A stretch of DNA of 64,000 nucleotides from Dissophora ornata. Its lineage: Eukaryota > Mortierellomycota > Mortierellomycetes > Mortierellales > Mortierellaceae. The translations under genes were made by a program, and so were the position numbers. Of this stretch, positions 41,016-53,300 are shown one piece after another. The stretch covers positions 52,735-116,734 of the forward strand of contig MU616575.1 of assembly GCA_025201705.1 (NCBI GenBank), read 5' to 3'. The notes under the pieces were generated by a model, which had not been told where the DNA came from, searched no databases, and saw only the letters and a list, made by a program, of their open reading frames with translations. Every line of letters begins with the position of its first letter. The stretch's first letter is position 1.

Positions 41016-42355
41016 GATGTCGATGATGCTGTGGCAAATGAAGACAGAAAAAAGATATCTTTTTATTCGGTGGCAAAGACCAATGAAGTCACATGACAGA
41101 TCGTCTCATTCGCGTGAGGATCTGAAGGACGGCAGCGAGGTCATACAAGGCTGCACAGTTTCATGATGGAGACATGTACGACAAGGCAGCTCCCCAAGCG
41201 ACTGTTGCTGTTGTGCGTTCAAGAGTTTGGGCTCCGTGCATTGCATCGCACCCCTTGTCTCCGTCCCATCCCATGCGCTCTCCCTCTTCCCCCTGAGAGC
41301 CATCTCCCTGACGCTCTTCTTCCCTCCCTCCCTCCCGCTCCCGCTCCCACTCCTTCCACCTCTCGTCTCGCTTCTGCTCTCGGCCTGCGTGCTTCGACAT
41401 GTCCAGCCATGGGGGGGGGGGAATGGGGCTGGACTGCGACAGGCCCCCCCTCCCTTGTTGGACGACTCATCCTTTTCTACGTCGCCTCGATGCCTGTCAA
41501 TTTCATGCCTTTTCTCCTTGCACGGTCGGTATATTAATAGAGACTGGAGAGTGTGCCGATCTGAGAGGGAAAAGGGGGGAGGGCGAGATCCAGCTTCATG
41601 GTTGATTCACTATCCTTCGCTGTCGCTTTAACAGGATGCCCAGTCCTTGACGGCGCAATCTAATTATCAAATGAACGATCGCCAAGAACCCCCGCCCCCT
41701 ACCCCTCGCTGCCAGGACATCTCTGCGAATACGAGCACAGTAGTCAATCGTGTGTGGTCGATGGCCCTTGCTGGTTGTTCCTGCAAACCCGACCAAGGGT
41801 ATTTCTAATCTCGACGCAATGTCGGCCCAGCTGCATTCCATCAGGCTGATGATGCAGCTGGGCCGACAAAGCGGCTCAACATGTGTGGCTGCAAAGCAAA
41901 CAACGCGCAGGAAACGCATGCGGCTTATTGGACTGGACACAGAAATAATCCCGCAGCGAAAAATCGCCCAAACCAGGCGAGCAGAACGGGCCTTGTGCGC
42001 ATAGACCAGCTTGGCTCAGCCCACGAACACAGCACCGCTCCCTCTCCCTCTCTGCACGCTCGTTATTCTCCATCCCTCTCCACCTTCCCTCTCCACCTTC
42101 CCACACCCCATTCATTCCCTTTCTCTCTCCTCTCTCTTTTATTCTCTTCTTTCTCCCTCACATCTCTAGCACGACCCTTCTTTTTTCATTCTCGACACCA
42201 GCTACAGCGACTACAACAACACTACCACACTACAACCACCCTCATTCTCTCAGCGCATCACTATCACTACTGCCGCAACAACAACGACCGCCCCGTCCTC
42301 GCGAGCGTGTCGCCCCCTCCTCCATAGCTCACCCAACCATCCCCAAAGGCACGCT
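41016..42355. promoter_or_regulatory. Divergent promoter region between YbaK-domain gene and CDC24
   Basis: About 1.3 kb without a convincing gene. It contains a G run of 10 near 41411-41420, an almost perfect 23-bp hairpin (41820-41868, separate entry) and a long CT-rich leader (42035-42320) before the CDC24 ATG. Confidence 0.45.
41820..41868. repeat. Near-perfect inverted repeat (hairpin, 23-bp stem)
   Basis: Arm 1 TGTCGGCCCAGCTGCAT (41820-41836) is perfectly complementary to arm 2 ATGCAGCTGGGCCGACA (41852-41868). Inside the loop a second perfect pair CATCAG/CTGATG surrounds a single G, so the stem continues to 23 bp with a 2-nt bulge. It lies about 500 nt upstream of CDC24. Confidence 0.9.
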
Positions 42356-44318
42356 ATGCCCTACTCTCCCACGCTTGTGGACCAGCACCCCATCCCACCC
42401 CCGCTCACCAGAGGCAACTCTGTCGTCTCGCTCTACCAGTCATGCCTTAATCTCATTGAGCGTCTCGCTGGAGTGCCAGACTTTGAGCAGTACCTGGATC
42501 CGGAGCTGCTTTTGAACATCCAGGCTGGCTCTCCATCAACCATGAGCCCTAATGACCCAGTTTCACAGCTCTGGATCCTCTTTCGTCTGGGCGCTCCCCT
42601 GGCCTGCATCTTTAACGGCCTCCGACCAAAGCAGCCCTTGAAGATTAACAACACAGACACCAGTGTCAATAACGTCAATGCATGCAAAGCCTCGGTCTTT
42701 CACTTTCTTGTCGCCTGTCTACAGGAACTGCAGTTCAAGGACGACGACCTGTTTACCATTTCTGAACTGTATCAAGACGACACGAATGGATTTGTCAAGG
42801 TAAATGTTGCTTCCTCCCAGCCCTCTTTGCATATAAACCATCTTGAAGCCTTGGCTTGACAGCCCATCACCGACTTGACCCCCTCCCCCTGCGCTCATCG
42901 CCCAAGTTGAGCGACAGAGGGAAGCGTCAAAAAAAATGAATGAGGTGAGCGCTGAACAAGGGTGCATCAGGACCCGGATCAGTGCGGCATCCCTCTCCAC
43001 ATGCACGTTGCCATCCAATTATACAAACATCAATGTACACAATCGCTTTTTTTTCATTTCTTCAGTCTCTCCTCCCCACGCCCCCGTTTACAACGAACTT
43101 TGACAATGTAAAGAAAAAGACAACAAAAAAAAAAAAAGGAAAGCGCAGGCGTTGGTGCTGTTTTATAAAAAAAAGAAACAAATGGATCACAATGACTATA
43201 CACAATTGTGCGATAATATACACTCATTTATATAATGATATAAGCGACCAACCAGTTGTTAATGCAAATATTAGTCCATGCGAGGGGCTTCTAGGAGGGA
43301 CTGGAGATACAGTCCCGTCCAAAAGGAACGACAATTGCACGGGCAGGAGGCAAGCTATTGTTAAAGGCTTGTGCTCAGTAGAGAGGAGCAACAGTGAAGA
43401 GCGTGCGGGCGAGTGGGTGAGTGGACGAATGGGAATGTTGGAAGTGGATATAGGAAGAGGGAACAGCTATCGCTCATGACTCGCCAGACATGGCGTGGCC
43501 TGGCGTGGCATGTTTGCTTTCATTTTCCCGACATCCATCCCATGGTTCGCGGGCATTGCGGTCCAGACTTTGCTCTTCCCGGCCACACCCCCCCCCCTTG
43601 TCGATGTCCATAACCCCCTGCCCTCTCCCCCGGTCTTTTTTCCCATTCATTCATCCAATTATCCATCGATCCATTCATTTGATATGTTATTTGCCTTTAA
43701 CTTTTCATCCCCTCATTTTGCTTTTTTTTTTCTTTTCCTTCCTGTCTCTACCCCCTTCTATACATACAATATCTATCGTGGCTATCCATGATGAAGCGAG
43801 AAGAGAGAGAAAAATGCATGGGTCCCGCCAACTCCTTTTTTTTCGTGTGTTCTTCTTTTCCATTGAGTTCACTCGCTCCGACCTCGGCTTATCATTAACG
43901 AAGAACGCGAGCGCACCACGCAGACATGAACCGTTCGCTCATGCGCGTCTGCGTGTGTCACAACACCAACATCAACAACACGACCCTTGTAATGAGAACC
44001 ACATGTCGTCGCTTCCACGCGTTCATTTCTCGCTCGTGCATATGCAAGCACCACATGTACCTACCCCACGCGCGTTGTTTTATCTCCATTGTGTGACCAT
44101 GGCCATGTCTGCACACACACAGAGCTACTGAAGAGCATGCGCTTCATCTATCATCGCCTTGTCATTTGCTCGTGGCTACGGCCACGGGCTGAGCCTCCTA
44201 GGCATCCTTCAATCCAAAGATATCCTACTCACTCTATTCATTCTATTCTGTTCTCTTCATCCCATTGTGCGTGCTCGGTCCATTCCCATCCGTCCATGTC
44301 CCAACTCTCGTCCCAACC

Positions 44319-44368
<50 letters not shown>

Positions 44369-46744
44369 ATACACATACACACATACACACGCGTATGCAC
44401 ACCCACACTCACAGGTCATTAGAACCGTCAGTATGGTCTTGGATCGTATGGAGGCCCAGGGGCTGCTCCGCGCCAGACGCTCGAAGCGCAACTCGGACCC
44501 CGCCCGACCCACTGACAACCGCGCCAAGGTCGTCAACGAAATCCTTGAGACGGAGCGGAGTTACGTCCAGGACCTGGAGAACCTCCAGGCTTACATGCGT
44601 GCACTCCAGTCCGATGGCACCGTGGTCTCGCCCGAGACGATCCATCTCATCTTTGGTAACCTCAATGCCCTCGTAGACTTTCAGCGACGCTTCTTAATTG
44701 CCATCGAGACGAATGCCGCCCTTGCTCCCCAGGACCAAAACTTTGGTCAGGTTTTTCTGCAGCACGAGGAAGCCTTTGTAGTGTACGAACCCTTTTGCGC
44801 CAATGTCAAGGATGCCAGTGCCCTAGTTGTCCAGGAGGTCGATAAGCTTCAGGTAAAATGCCGACGGCACCACAGTTCGTCTCTGTTTGAATTCACGTTG
44901 TCCTTCCTGGATTCAAGTAATAACGTTGCCTCGAGCCTTCATATTCACATTTGTAGAAAATGAACCATCTTTTAGATGCCCAGCATGGTATCAACTCGAA
45001 TCTGATCAAGCCGGTCCAGCGCATCTGCAAGTACCCTCTGTTTATGCACGAGCTCATCAAGCTTACAGACCTGGAGCACCCCCACTATCGTGATCTGGTT
45101 GAGGGCCAAGCCGCCATCAAGCGCGTCGCCGAAAATATCAACGAGACGAATCGCAGACAAGAAAATCAGGCGACAGCGCTTGCCCTTCAGCATAAGGTCG
45201 CCTGGAAGGATGGGGAGCTAGTGACGGACTTTGGCGCATTGCTCCTCCATGACACACTCTTGAACCCTCGAGGATCCCCAGACAAGGCCCTGGAGGTCTA
45301 CCTCTTTGAAAAAATCTTGGTGTGCTGCCAGAGCATCGTGAGCCGCAAGAAGCAGACCAAACCCCTGATGCGTGGCGCGAAGCCCAAACCCACGCTGCAC
45401 CTGAACGGCCGAATTTACATCAACAACATCAAGTCGATACTGCCTGTCTCTGTTGCGGGCTCGTATGTTCTCCATGTCGTCTGGAATGTCGCCGCTGAAG
45501 AATTTGAGCTCCGCTGCAAGACCGAAGATCAGCTCAGGAAGTGGCACAGCGTCCTCGAGAAGCTCGTGATCGAGGCCAATGCTGAGCGCCCCGATGTTGT
45601 CACTATGAACAGCTACACAGAACCACCGGTTTATCCGCACAAGAACCAGTCGTCCTTTTTCCTGGATGATGATGGCTATCTGGATGACGATCTCGAAGGA
45701 GAAGATGATGATGGGTACGATGATTCTCGTGGATATCGCAGCCACTCGCTTCCATTTGGGCTTGCATCTCAGACCTCTGCTCTCGGGTCCCGTCCTCGAG
45801 CCAAGACGGAGGATGGCTCCGTACCCCCATCTGGGCCTTGGAATCGTATTGGTGTTCAAACTACTGCAAATGGTCGCTCCGGAGGTCCTGGAATGTCTCT
45901 GCCTCCGTTGCCTCGCACTACCAGTAGCTCGGGCACGGCAATGGGCGTTGTTTCCCCAGGAGAATTCCCCTACTCGCCTCCTTCTTCGTACCCGGCTTCG
46001 CCCACGGTTTCCAATCCTCGAGGCTCAGGCAGCAGTAACACTTGGCAAAGACGAAGCAACGGCGAGGGCCACTCGCCTCTGAATGACACCATGTCCAAGT
46101 TCATGACTTCTGACGACCATGCCCCTGGCCAGCCTTTGGTAAGGAATGCATCTGCGGGATACTCATACAACGCGACTCCAGCGGCTACTCCTCCAGTGCC
46201 GTCCATCCCTGGACCACTTCGTGCCCGAGCGCAGAGCAGTCCTAATATCCATTCCCCGGCCAATGGTCCCTCGTGGAGCAACGCCCCAGAGTTGCCTACG
46301 CATAACCGCAGGCCCTCCAACTCTAGCGAATCAAGCTCACCAACGACACCGTATCCAAGCGGCTCTTATCCCACCATCCCTGCTGTGCCGGCCATCTCTC
46401 CGACCCACACTTCACCTCGCCCCGATTCGATGCGCGCGTTGCGGCAGCAACTCTCGAGCAGTACGTTGAATGCCAATGGCGTGCCACATCTGAGGATCAA
46501 AGTCAACTTCCAGGAGGACTCGTATTTAATCGTCGTGCCCGTTCAGATCACGTACAGTGAGCTCGTTGAGCGCGTGGAAAAAAAGATTCGTCTCTGCGGT
46601 AGTCGTCGCAACGAGTCTCAGCCCTTGCGTCTCCGCTATAAGGATGAGGATAATGACTACATAATTATGAAGGACGACGACGACATCTCTTTGGCCTTTG
46701 AGAGCTGCATCGCCAACGGCGTCATGAGCTTGCATGTCAGTTAA
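42356..46744 (+). CDS. CDC24: Cdc24-type Rho guanine-nucleotide exchange factor
   Basis: Three exons, 42356-42799, 44415-44852 and 44957-46744, 889 residues. Domains in order: Cdc24 N-terminal calponin-homology-like part (about 25-165, SVVSLYQSCLNLIERLAGVP, GFVKVIRTVSMVLDRMEAQG), DH domain (about 182-360, EILETERSYVQDLENLQAYM, QRICKYPLFMHELIK), PH domain (about 374-500), a long Ser/Pro linker and a C-terminal PB1 domain (about 805-889, LRIKVNFQEDSYLIVVPVQI, YKDEDNDYIIMKDDDDISLA). Cdc24 loads Cdc42 with GTP to set polarity, and its PB1 binds Bem1-type scaffolds. All parts are intact. Intron 1 is 1,615 nt, far longer than any other here, yet joins FVK to VIRT exactly as the family requires. Confidence 0.93.
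42800..44414 (+). other. Unusually long intron 1 of CDC24
   Basis: The intron has GTAAAT donor and CACTCACAG acceptor. It contains a purine-rich AAAAAGAAA section (43105-43170), a CT-rich section (43600-43790) and a (CA)n tract (44321-44390) just before the acceptor. No convincing internal coding exon was found on either strand. Confidence 0.7.
44321..44390 (+). repeat. CA dinucleotide repeat next to the CDC24 intron 1 acceptor
   Basis: About 21 CA units followed by CATACACATACACA variants; it ends 24 nt before the acceptor, where a branch point and polypyrimidine tract would normally lie. Confidence 0.9.
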
Positions 46745-47349
46745 GACAAAGCGACTGCCTGTTTTCTCATCAATCTGTTGCACCACACAGCTCACACTCG
46801 CTGGCACGTTTTCCCAGGGATGGGGAGAACTGCCTGTTTTGTGGCCTTGTCAGCTTTTTTTTTGTGCTTTTTTTTATTTTTCTTGCTTTGTTCTTCATCG
46901 ACATCAGATCTTCCTCCAACTTTAATATTTTTGTTACCTCTCCCTGGGATATACCGCGTTATCCCCCTCCCTTTCACATTCACTTTTGTCCATTCAACGT
47001 GTGTCGCACGACAATGGCTTTTTCTTTCTGGATCGACCAAGCCGTTGCGAGGACCGTCTGGGCCACTATTATGACCTCTCTAATGATAACGACTAACGAC
47101 TATTTTCAAAGACTGATATGACATCTTAACGACTGATACGAGAACAATGACGCGATTACGAAAGCTAGGATATCAACAGCAACAACAACAACAAAAAATA
47201 TATCATGGGAATCGGATTCACTTTGTGGAGATGATTCAGAGGTGGGGTGTGCCACTGCACATTGATGTTGCTCTCCGCCGCTCCTGCGCACGCGATACAT
47301 CCATCTCGGAACTTCTTGAACAAAACCAAAAACGGTCGTCAACTCTCTC

Positions 47350-47437
<88 letters not shown>

Positions 47438-47877
47438 GTCCATTTCACGAACGTGTCCTGGACATGATTCTTTTTTTTTTGTTTATGACCTCTTGTACAT
47501 ATCACCTTTCACGAAGTTTTACATTCACATAGACTATTCTTTGAGCAACTTTGGCTCAGAGACGACTGCAATAATGAACACCTTCCGATCTTTCTTATGC
47601 TGTGGCAAACTCTGGTAGTAGGCAGAAAAAACATCTTTACGATTACAACACACTTGTATATAGTTTTTTTTTTTTATTATTTTTTTTTTATCATTTTGCT
47701 GGATGATGTTTCCAATAAAGATGGCGCATCACTCTTGATATAACATCGACTCTGGAGTTCTTGCGAGTGTAGTCAGCCAACGTCGGTACCAACACTTTTT
47801 TGTCCTCCGCGGTTTTATTTTGGCACAAACAACTCAGTGTTGTTAGTCTATTCAAATATAGGCGAGTAAAATAGATT
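46745..47877. other. Intergenic between CDC24 and epoxide hydrolase; long CT microsatellite
   Basis: More than 1.1 kb between convergent genes. It holds T-rich 3'-end sequence and a (CT)n microsatellite of about 93 nt (47343-47435). Open frames over the repeat are artefacts. No gene is seen. Confidence 0.5.
47343..47435 (+). repeat. CT dinucleotide microsatellite
   Basis: About 46 CT units with one CTAT interruption near the 5' end. It is the longest microsatellite in the window. Confidence 0.95.
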
Positions 47878-49623
47878 CTACAGGGACGCCTTGCTCCTTC
47901 TCAGGGCCAAATCTTCCAAGCACTGCTTCAGAGCCGCGTTGGTTTCATCAGGCTTCTCGGCCATGACAAAGTGCCTTGCCTTGATCGAAGTGGACTTGAG
48001 CTGCGGCATGGACTTTTTCATCTTCTCTGCCAGGCGAGGCCTCAGGTAGGGGTCGTCCTCGGCCACAATGATCCAGCAAGGCAGATCAATATTCTTGTGG
48101 AGTCCACGTTCGTCATCGAAATTGACCTTTGTTGTCTTGTAGTAGTTGAGAGGTCCTCGGAAGCCAGATATCTTGTATTGTTCGATCATGTAGTCGAGAT
48201 CCTAAACAAGACACACGTTGAAGGTGAGAAAGGACGGTACAGATATATAGATCAGCGATAAAACTGACGTTATCAGGCATCGGTAGTCATTCTAGTCCCG
48301 AAATGATGATCTCGCGCTCTTACTGCTTGATTCATGTCGGCCATGGCCTTGATTGTGCCTAAGAAGGATGCGGCCTGTTCAGTGCCTTGCAGCATTAGTA
48401 ATGATACGAAGAAGCAAGTCTTACATCTCTTGTTATTTTGTACCCTATGCAAATGTTCGCAGCGCTATGGCGTTTACCTTTGAGTTCATTCTCGCGACAG
48501 TGGCTGGGTTGGCAAAGTCAAGCTGGTATTCGAATTCTGGCACCAGTTTCACAATCTCTATCAGTGTACAAATGGATCACAGGTGTTCAGAAACAAATCA
48601 ACGTTTGCGAGTGTGGAGGGGATGAAGGTTCTCTGCATAAAGTTGTCGCATCGGCTACAAAAAACTCACCTTCCAATGGTATGTATTGGGTCGTAGGAGG
48701 ATTGTACGGGGTGCAAATGCTGGATGGGACACATTCAAGGACGGGCGTGAGCGCGAAGCGTTAATTTATGTCATTAAAATATAAGGGCTCTGCGAATTCT
48801 GTGCGCTTACCTGATGATTCCGTGGAGACGATTGGGGTAGTAAAGACCGAACCTCCAGACCACAGCTCCGCCCCAGTCATGTCCAATCAGCTATAGAGAG
48901 AGAGAGAGAGAGAGAGGTTGGTTGCAACAGCAACACCCGTGTCAATATACGGACATTCTTCAGACAGGTTTTCTGATCCAAAAGACAGCTTAAAAACTTG
49001 GAACAACACCTACAGTGACTTTGGGGATGTTGAGCGCGTCCAAGATACCGGCTAGATCGCTACAGACAGCCTTAAAGCCGTACTTGTGCAACTCCATGGG
49101 CGCATCCTATGACGATCCAGCAGAAGGGACATTTGTTTTAGCACATCGGGAGTATTTACGGCGTAGGTGCCTCAGACCGACGAGCCACTGATGTTGACTT
49201 ACTGTCTGGCCATAACCAACACAGTCGACGACAATGACACGATAGCCAAGATTGGCGAGGAACTTGATCTGGTGTCTCCAGCCGTACCAGAGATCAGGGA
49301 AGCCGTGGACAAGAAGAAGGGGTGAGGCCTTGGGATCGCCCTCTTCCACATAATCTAATCGCGGGTGAAGGCCGCAAGGCGTGGGCTAGTTTAGCGGCGC
49401 GTGTTACGATGATCAGTACAGTGCAGGGCGAGAGGGCGGTGCTCCTTACGATATCTAAGGCCATTGGTCATCACAAACTTGTGCTGGAAGCTGTGTACGA
49501 GGACGTTGGAGGTGAGAGGCGAGTGAGTATGAGGACAGATGGTTGCGGCAGCGAGCTGGGTTTTTTAATTGGAGGTTGTGGAGAAGTACTGTACCTGGCG
49601 GGATCGATATGGGGAGGCGACAT
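47878..49623 (-). CDS. Soluble epoxide hydrolase, alpha/beta-hydrolase family
   Basis: Nine exons on the minus strand: 49623-49595, 49490-49450, 49354-49203, 49106-49014, 48890-48811, 48719-48670, 48557-48478, 48374-48324, 48201-47878; 299 residues, phases all closing. Hallmarks: oxyanion motif VHGFPDLWYGWRHQ (about 39-52), GYGQTDAP, the nucleophile in LIGHDWGGAVVWRFG (Asp about 110), the charge-relay Asp in IIVAEDDPYLRP (about 241-242) and the base in KARHFVMAEKPDE (His about 269). The order and the GHDWGG nucleophile elbow separate epoxide hydrolases from haloalkane dehalogenases only partly, but the GYGxTD and LVPEFEYQL cap match hydrolases. Exon 1 is just 29 nt (MSPPHIDPA). Likely cytosolic or peroxisomal; ends in KASL, not a strong PTS1. 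Confidence 0.9.
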
Positions 49624-50327
49624 TGTTGGCAGGGCTCGAGTGAATAAGTGCTGAGATAGAAAGAGAGGATGTGGGGGAGGAGAGGGATGAGAGAGAGGTG
49701 AGAGAAGAAAGAGAGAAGAGAGGGGGAAGAAAGAGAAAGAGGTGAGAAAAAGGAAACGACGTCGTGTCGACGCGAACGGGCCGACAACAATCGATCGAAT
49801 GAGGTTCCCCACGATCGGCTGGCGTGCATATAGTGCAGCGAAGTATAAATATGAATTTGACGTACAAACTTCCATGGGTCAGCAACAACGCAATGTAGTC
49901 ACGGGAAGGCGCCAGCATGGAGGGAGAGCGCGCCTTTCTCCATCTCTACCAGCCATGCAAGAGAGCTGCTCTCGCCCCCTCAAATTGCGCGCGATTTGTA
50001 TAGATGCAATACATAGACCATCTCTCCGCCCAACGTTGGTCGGGCTGTGTCGTCGCCACTGTTTGAGGTCGTCATGATGGCCTCCATTCAATGCTTAGCC
50101 AGGGATGCGAGAGGGCTGGGGAGAGGCAGACGCTGAATGAGCCATCAGACATCGGAGGAGACGGATGTCGATCACGAAACACCACCACGACCGTCAAAAC
50201 CTTTTTTTCTTTTTTTTCCGTTTATGTTCATATCCTTGTTTGGCTCTTTTCTTTTCATTCTTTCATTCAAACTCCCATCCATCATTCCTCTCCTCTCCTC
50301 ACCCTTGCATCGTCGCCCATCCCCCCA
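49624..50327. promoter_or_regulatory. Divergent promoter region (epoxide hydrolase / SulP transporter)
   Basis: About 700 nt head-to-head spacer. A GA-rich tract next to the epoxide hydrolase (49665-49750) is its CT-rich leader read on the other strand. The SulP side has a T/C-rich leader. TATAAAT at 49843-49849 lies in the middle. No gene is seen. Confidence 0.45.
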
Positions 50328-53300
50328 ATGACGAGCTTCAAGAGCTCCCATGCCTTCGAGGGATTACTCTCCAGTGGCTTTCCCGGGCGTCCTCCTCTGC
50401 CAAAGAACGCCACTCCAAATTTCACCGCCGCCTCCGCTTCAGACTCGCATTCCACCACAGACCCGAGGGACGTTGCCACCGCCAAGAGGCGCTCCGACTC
50501 GGTCTACTCCGGCACGGCTCTCGACTTCTCTTCCTTCTCGCAGCAGCCACACTCGATCCCCTTCTCTTCCTCCCATGCTGCCTTCTCCACCTCCGTAGTC
50601 CGTGAGCAGTCGCTGGCTCTGGGAAACCTGGAGCGGTCGTTTGACTCAAACCCTGCCTCTCCAGTCACTTCATCCCAACAGGACAGTGCATCCTCTGTCT
50701 CTGGAAGCAGCGGCGCTGCCTCCACAGCCAACAAAATCGGCGCCCAGCAGCAATTGGGCAAGGACCACAAGCGCGATGGTCCAAATAGGAGTCCTCCCAG
50801 TGGCCTTAGTTTGTTGCTCAAGACCAAAGACCAGGAAGACTCCAAGAATAAGAACCAAAACAGATCTACCGAAACACAGGCGGATGCAGGTTCAGGGACA
50901 GGCCCGGGATCCGGACCAGAACCAGCACTGGGGTCTGGATTCGGAACGGCCAAGGGCGCTGTCCAGGCGCTCCGGAAACACGCCTCGCTCTCTCCTCCCC
51001 CAGCGCCGATCGACACCTCTCTGGCCAAGGTGAGTTTCCCTCCCATCCTTCTCTGTAGTTACATGTACGTATTACACAATTCTAATCTTCTTCCGCTCTT
51101 TAATGGCCTTGCCCATGTTTGATGCATGGATTGCTGTAGTACGGGAGCAATGCAGATGTGGAGCGTGCGTTCGCCTCAAAGCCAAAACACCCTGCGGGAA
51201 AACATCACGCACTCGGGGCAGCCAAAATTGCGTCATCCTCGTCATTATTAGCAGTACCAGCAGGATCATCGGCGAGCTCATCAACGGAGACAGACAGCCT
51301 CTTGCCGCGCCATCCTTCGGAGCATAGCAGTGGGTACAGCACCATTACACCGATGGGAGATCGCCGTTGGCAGGAGCCTCTGCATGACGACGATAGCCTG
51401 TCATCGATGTTGAACGAGTTCCGCCGCACGCGGTGGACGCGCAAGGTTATTGTTCAAAAGTGCATTGTCGAACCTGTGGGCTTTATCCCTGCAGTGATCC
51501 TTGGTCTGCTCCTGAACCTGCTTGATGCAGTGTCGTACGGTAAGAGTGCCGTCCCTTGCTTCTATGTCCTCTAGCTCGAGATTTTCATTGCGAAATTTAG
51601 CTTTCACAAATCACAATCCTGTTTCGCAAACGATGTGTGATGTGACTCCATTGTCGAATCTACCGATAACAGTGCTATTCGGGGTATGAACCGACCTTCC
51701 CTGACACAGCAATTGGCTCCCACGCCTAACCTTCGTCTTGACATTCATGATGCATAGGCATGATTATCTTCCCGCTCAACATCTCACCTTTCCAAGCCCT
51801 GGGTCCCGACGGTATCTCAATGTTCTTTGTCAGTTGCGTCGTCTCGCAGCTCGTCTATTCGCTGGGCGGTAGTGCCTTCAAGGGTGGAAACGGCAGTATG
51901 ATGATCGAGGTTGTTCCGTTCCTGCATCTGATGTAAGCAAAAAATGAAAAATGTTGTTCTGTCTTCCGTGAGAGCCCCCTCTTGTCTCATGTAGACTACT
52001 AAACACGTGTGTAATATCGGAATCGTATCATGCACCGCCTGTGTATTCAAACACGCAATATGCTCATTCCTCTATCTCTCTCTCTCTCTCTCTCTCTCTG
52101 GTAGGGCTGAGACAGTTGTAGCCAGGGTCGGAGCCGATAACAGGGATGCAGTCTTGGCAACAACCATTCTTGCTTATGCGCTTAGTACCATCATGACGGG
52201 TCTAGTCTTCCTGGCTCTCGGGTATTTTAAGGTATGCGTACACAGCTGAGAATATGTTTGTGTGGAAAAGCACTAGGCTAGTGTTTACAACAAAAAAAAA
52301 AAAAAAAAAAAAAAGATCATCCCCTGACTGATAATCTTTGGATCCTTGTAACAATCATAGCTTGGGTCACTTATTGCCTTTTTTCCAAGGCACATTCTGG
52401 TCGGATGCATTGGAGGCGTTGGATGGTTCTTGATTATCACAGGACTGGAGGTTTCATCAAGGATGACCTCAGAATTGACCTATACATTGGAAACATTCAA
52501 GTTCTTGTTCATGGACCGCCATGTCTTTGCGCTGTGGTCAAGTGCATTCGGCTTAGCTCTGCTGCTTCGTGCATTGCAGCACAAAATTCGCCACCCGTTC
52601 TTGGTGCCTATCTTCTTCATGGTCGTTCCAGCTTTGTTTTACACCATTGTCGCAATTGCAGGATTTGACTGGGAAATGCTCCGTGCCAATGGCTGGGTCT
52701 TTCCAATGCCTGAGGGTGATGCACCTGGCTGGCAGTTTTACAGCTATTTCAGTAAGTGTCTAATTGGAGCCCGCATTGCGCCAAACTATTATTCTCCACA
52801 GCTGACAAAGTAACTATTCTCCCTGTGAACGCTAGGTCTGGAATTGACCGACTGGAGAGCTATACTGGAAACTGTGCCAGCCATGCTAGCACTGACGTTC
52901 TTTGGAATCCTTCACGTTCCAATCAACGTACCCGCCCTCGGAGTTTCGACCGGACAAGATAACATTGATACCAACCGAGAACTAGTTGCGCATGGCTGGT
53001 CGAATCTTTTGAGTGGTGGTGCTGGCACTGTTCAGAGTATGTTACAGATTGAAACTACATATGGTTTTAATAATCCCGGATGACCTGCTAATAGTCTCTG
53101 CCACCCCTTCTAGACTACCTTGTATACACAAACTCGTTGTTGTTCATCAAATCGGGAGGAGACAGCCGCGTGGCAGGAGTGATGCTGGCCATAGCTTCTT
53201 TGGTTATCTTTTTGGTCGGGCCATGGATTGTCGGATATATCCCAGTAATGGTGGTTGGGTCTTTGATTTTCCATTTGGGACTAGATCTTGTCAAGGAGGC

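Noticed and set aside
43469..44131. Plus-strand open frames inside CDC24 intron 1
   Set aside because: Low-complexity Pro/Ser/Phe/His composition in overlapping frames and no family signal; flanking CDC24 exons join cleanly without them.
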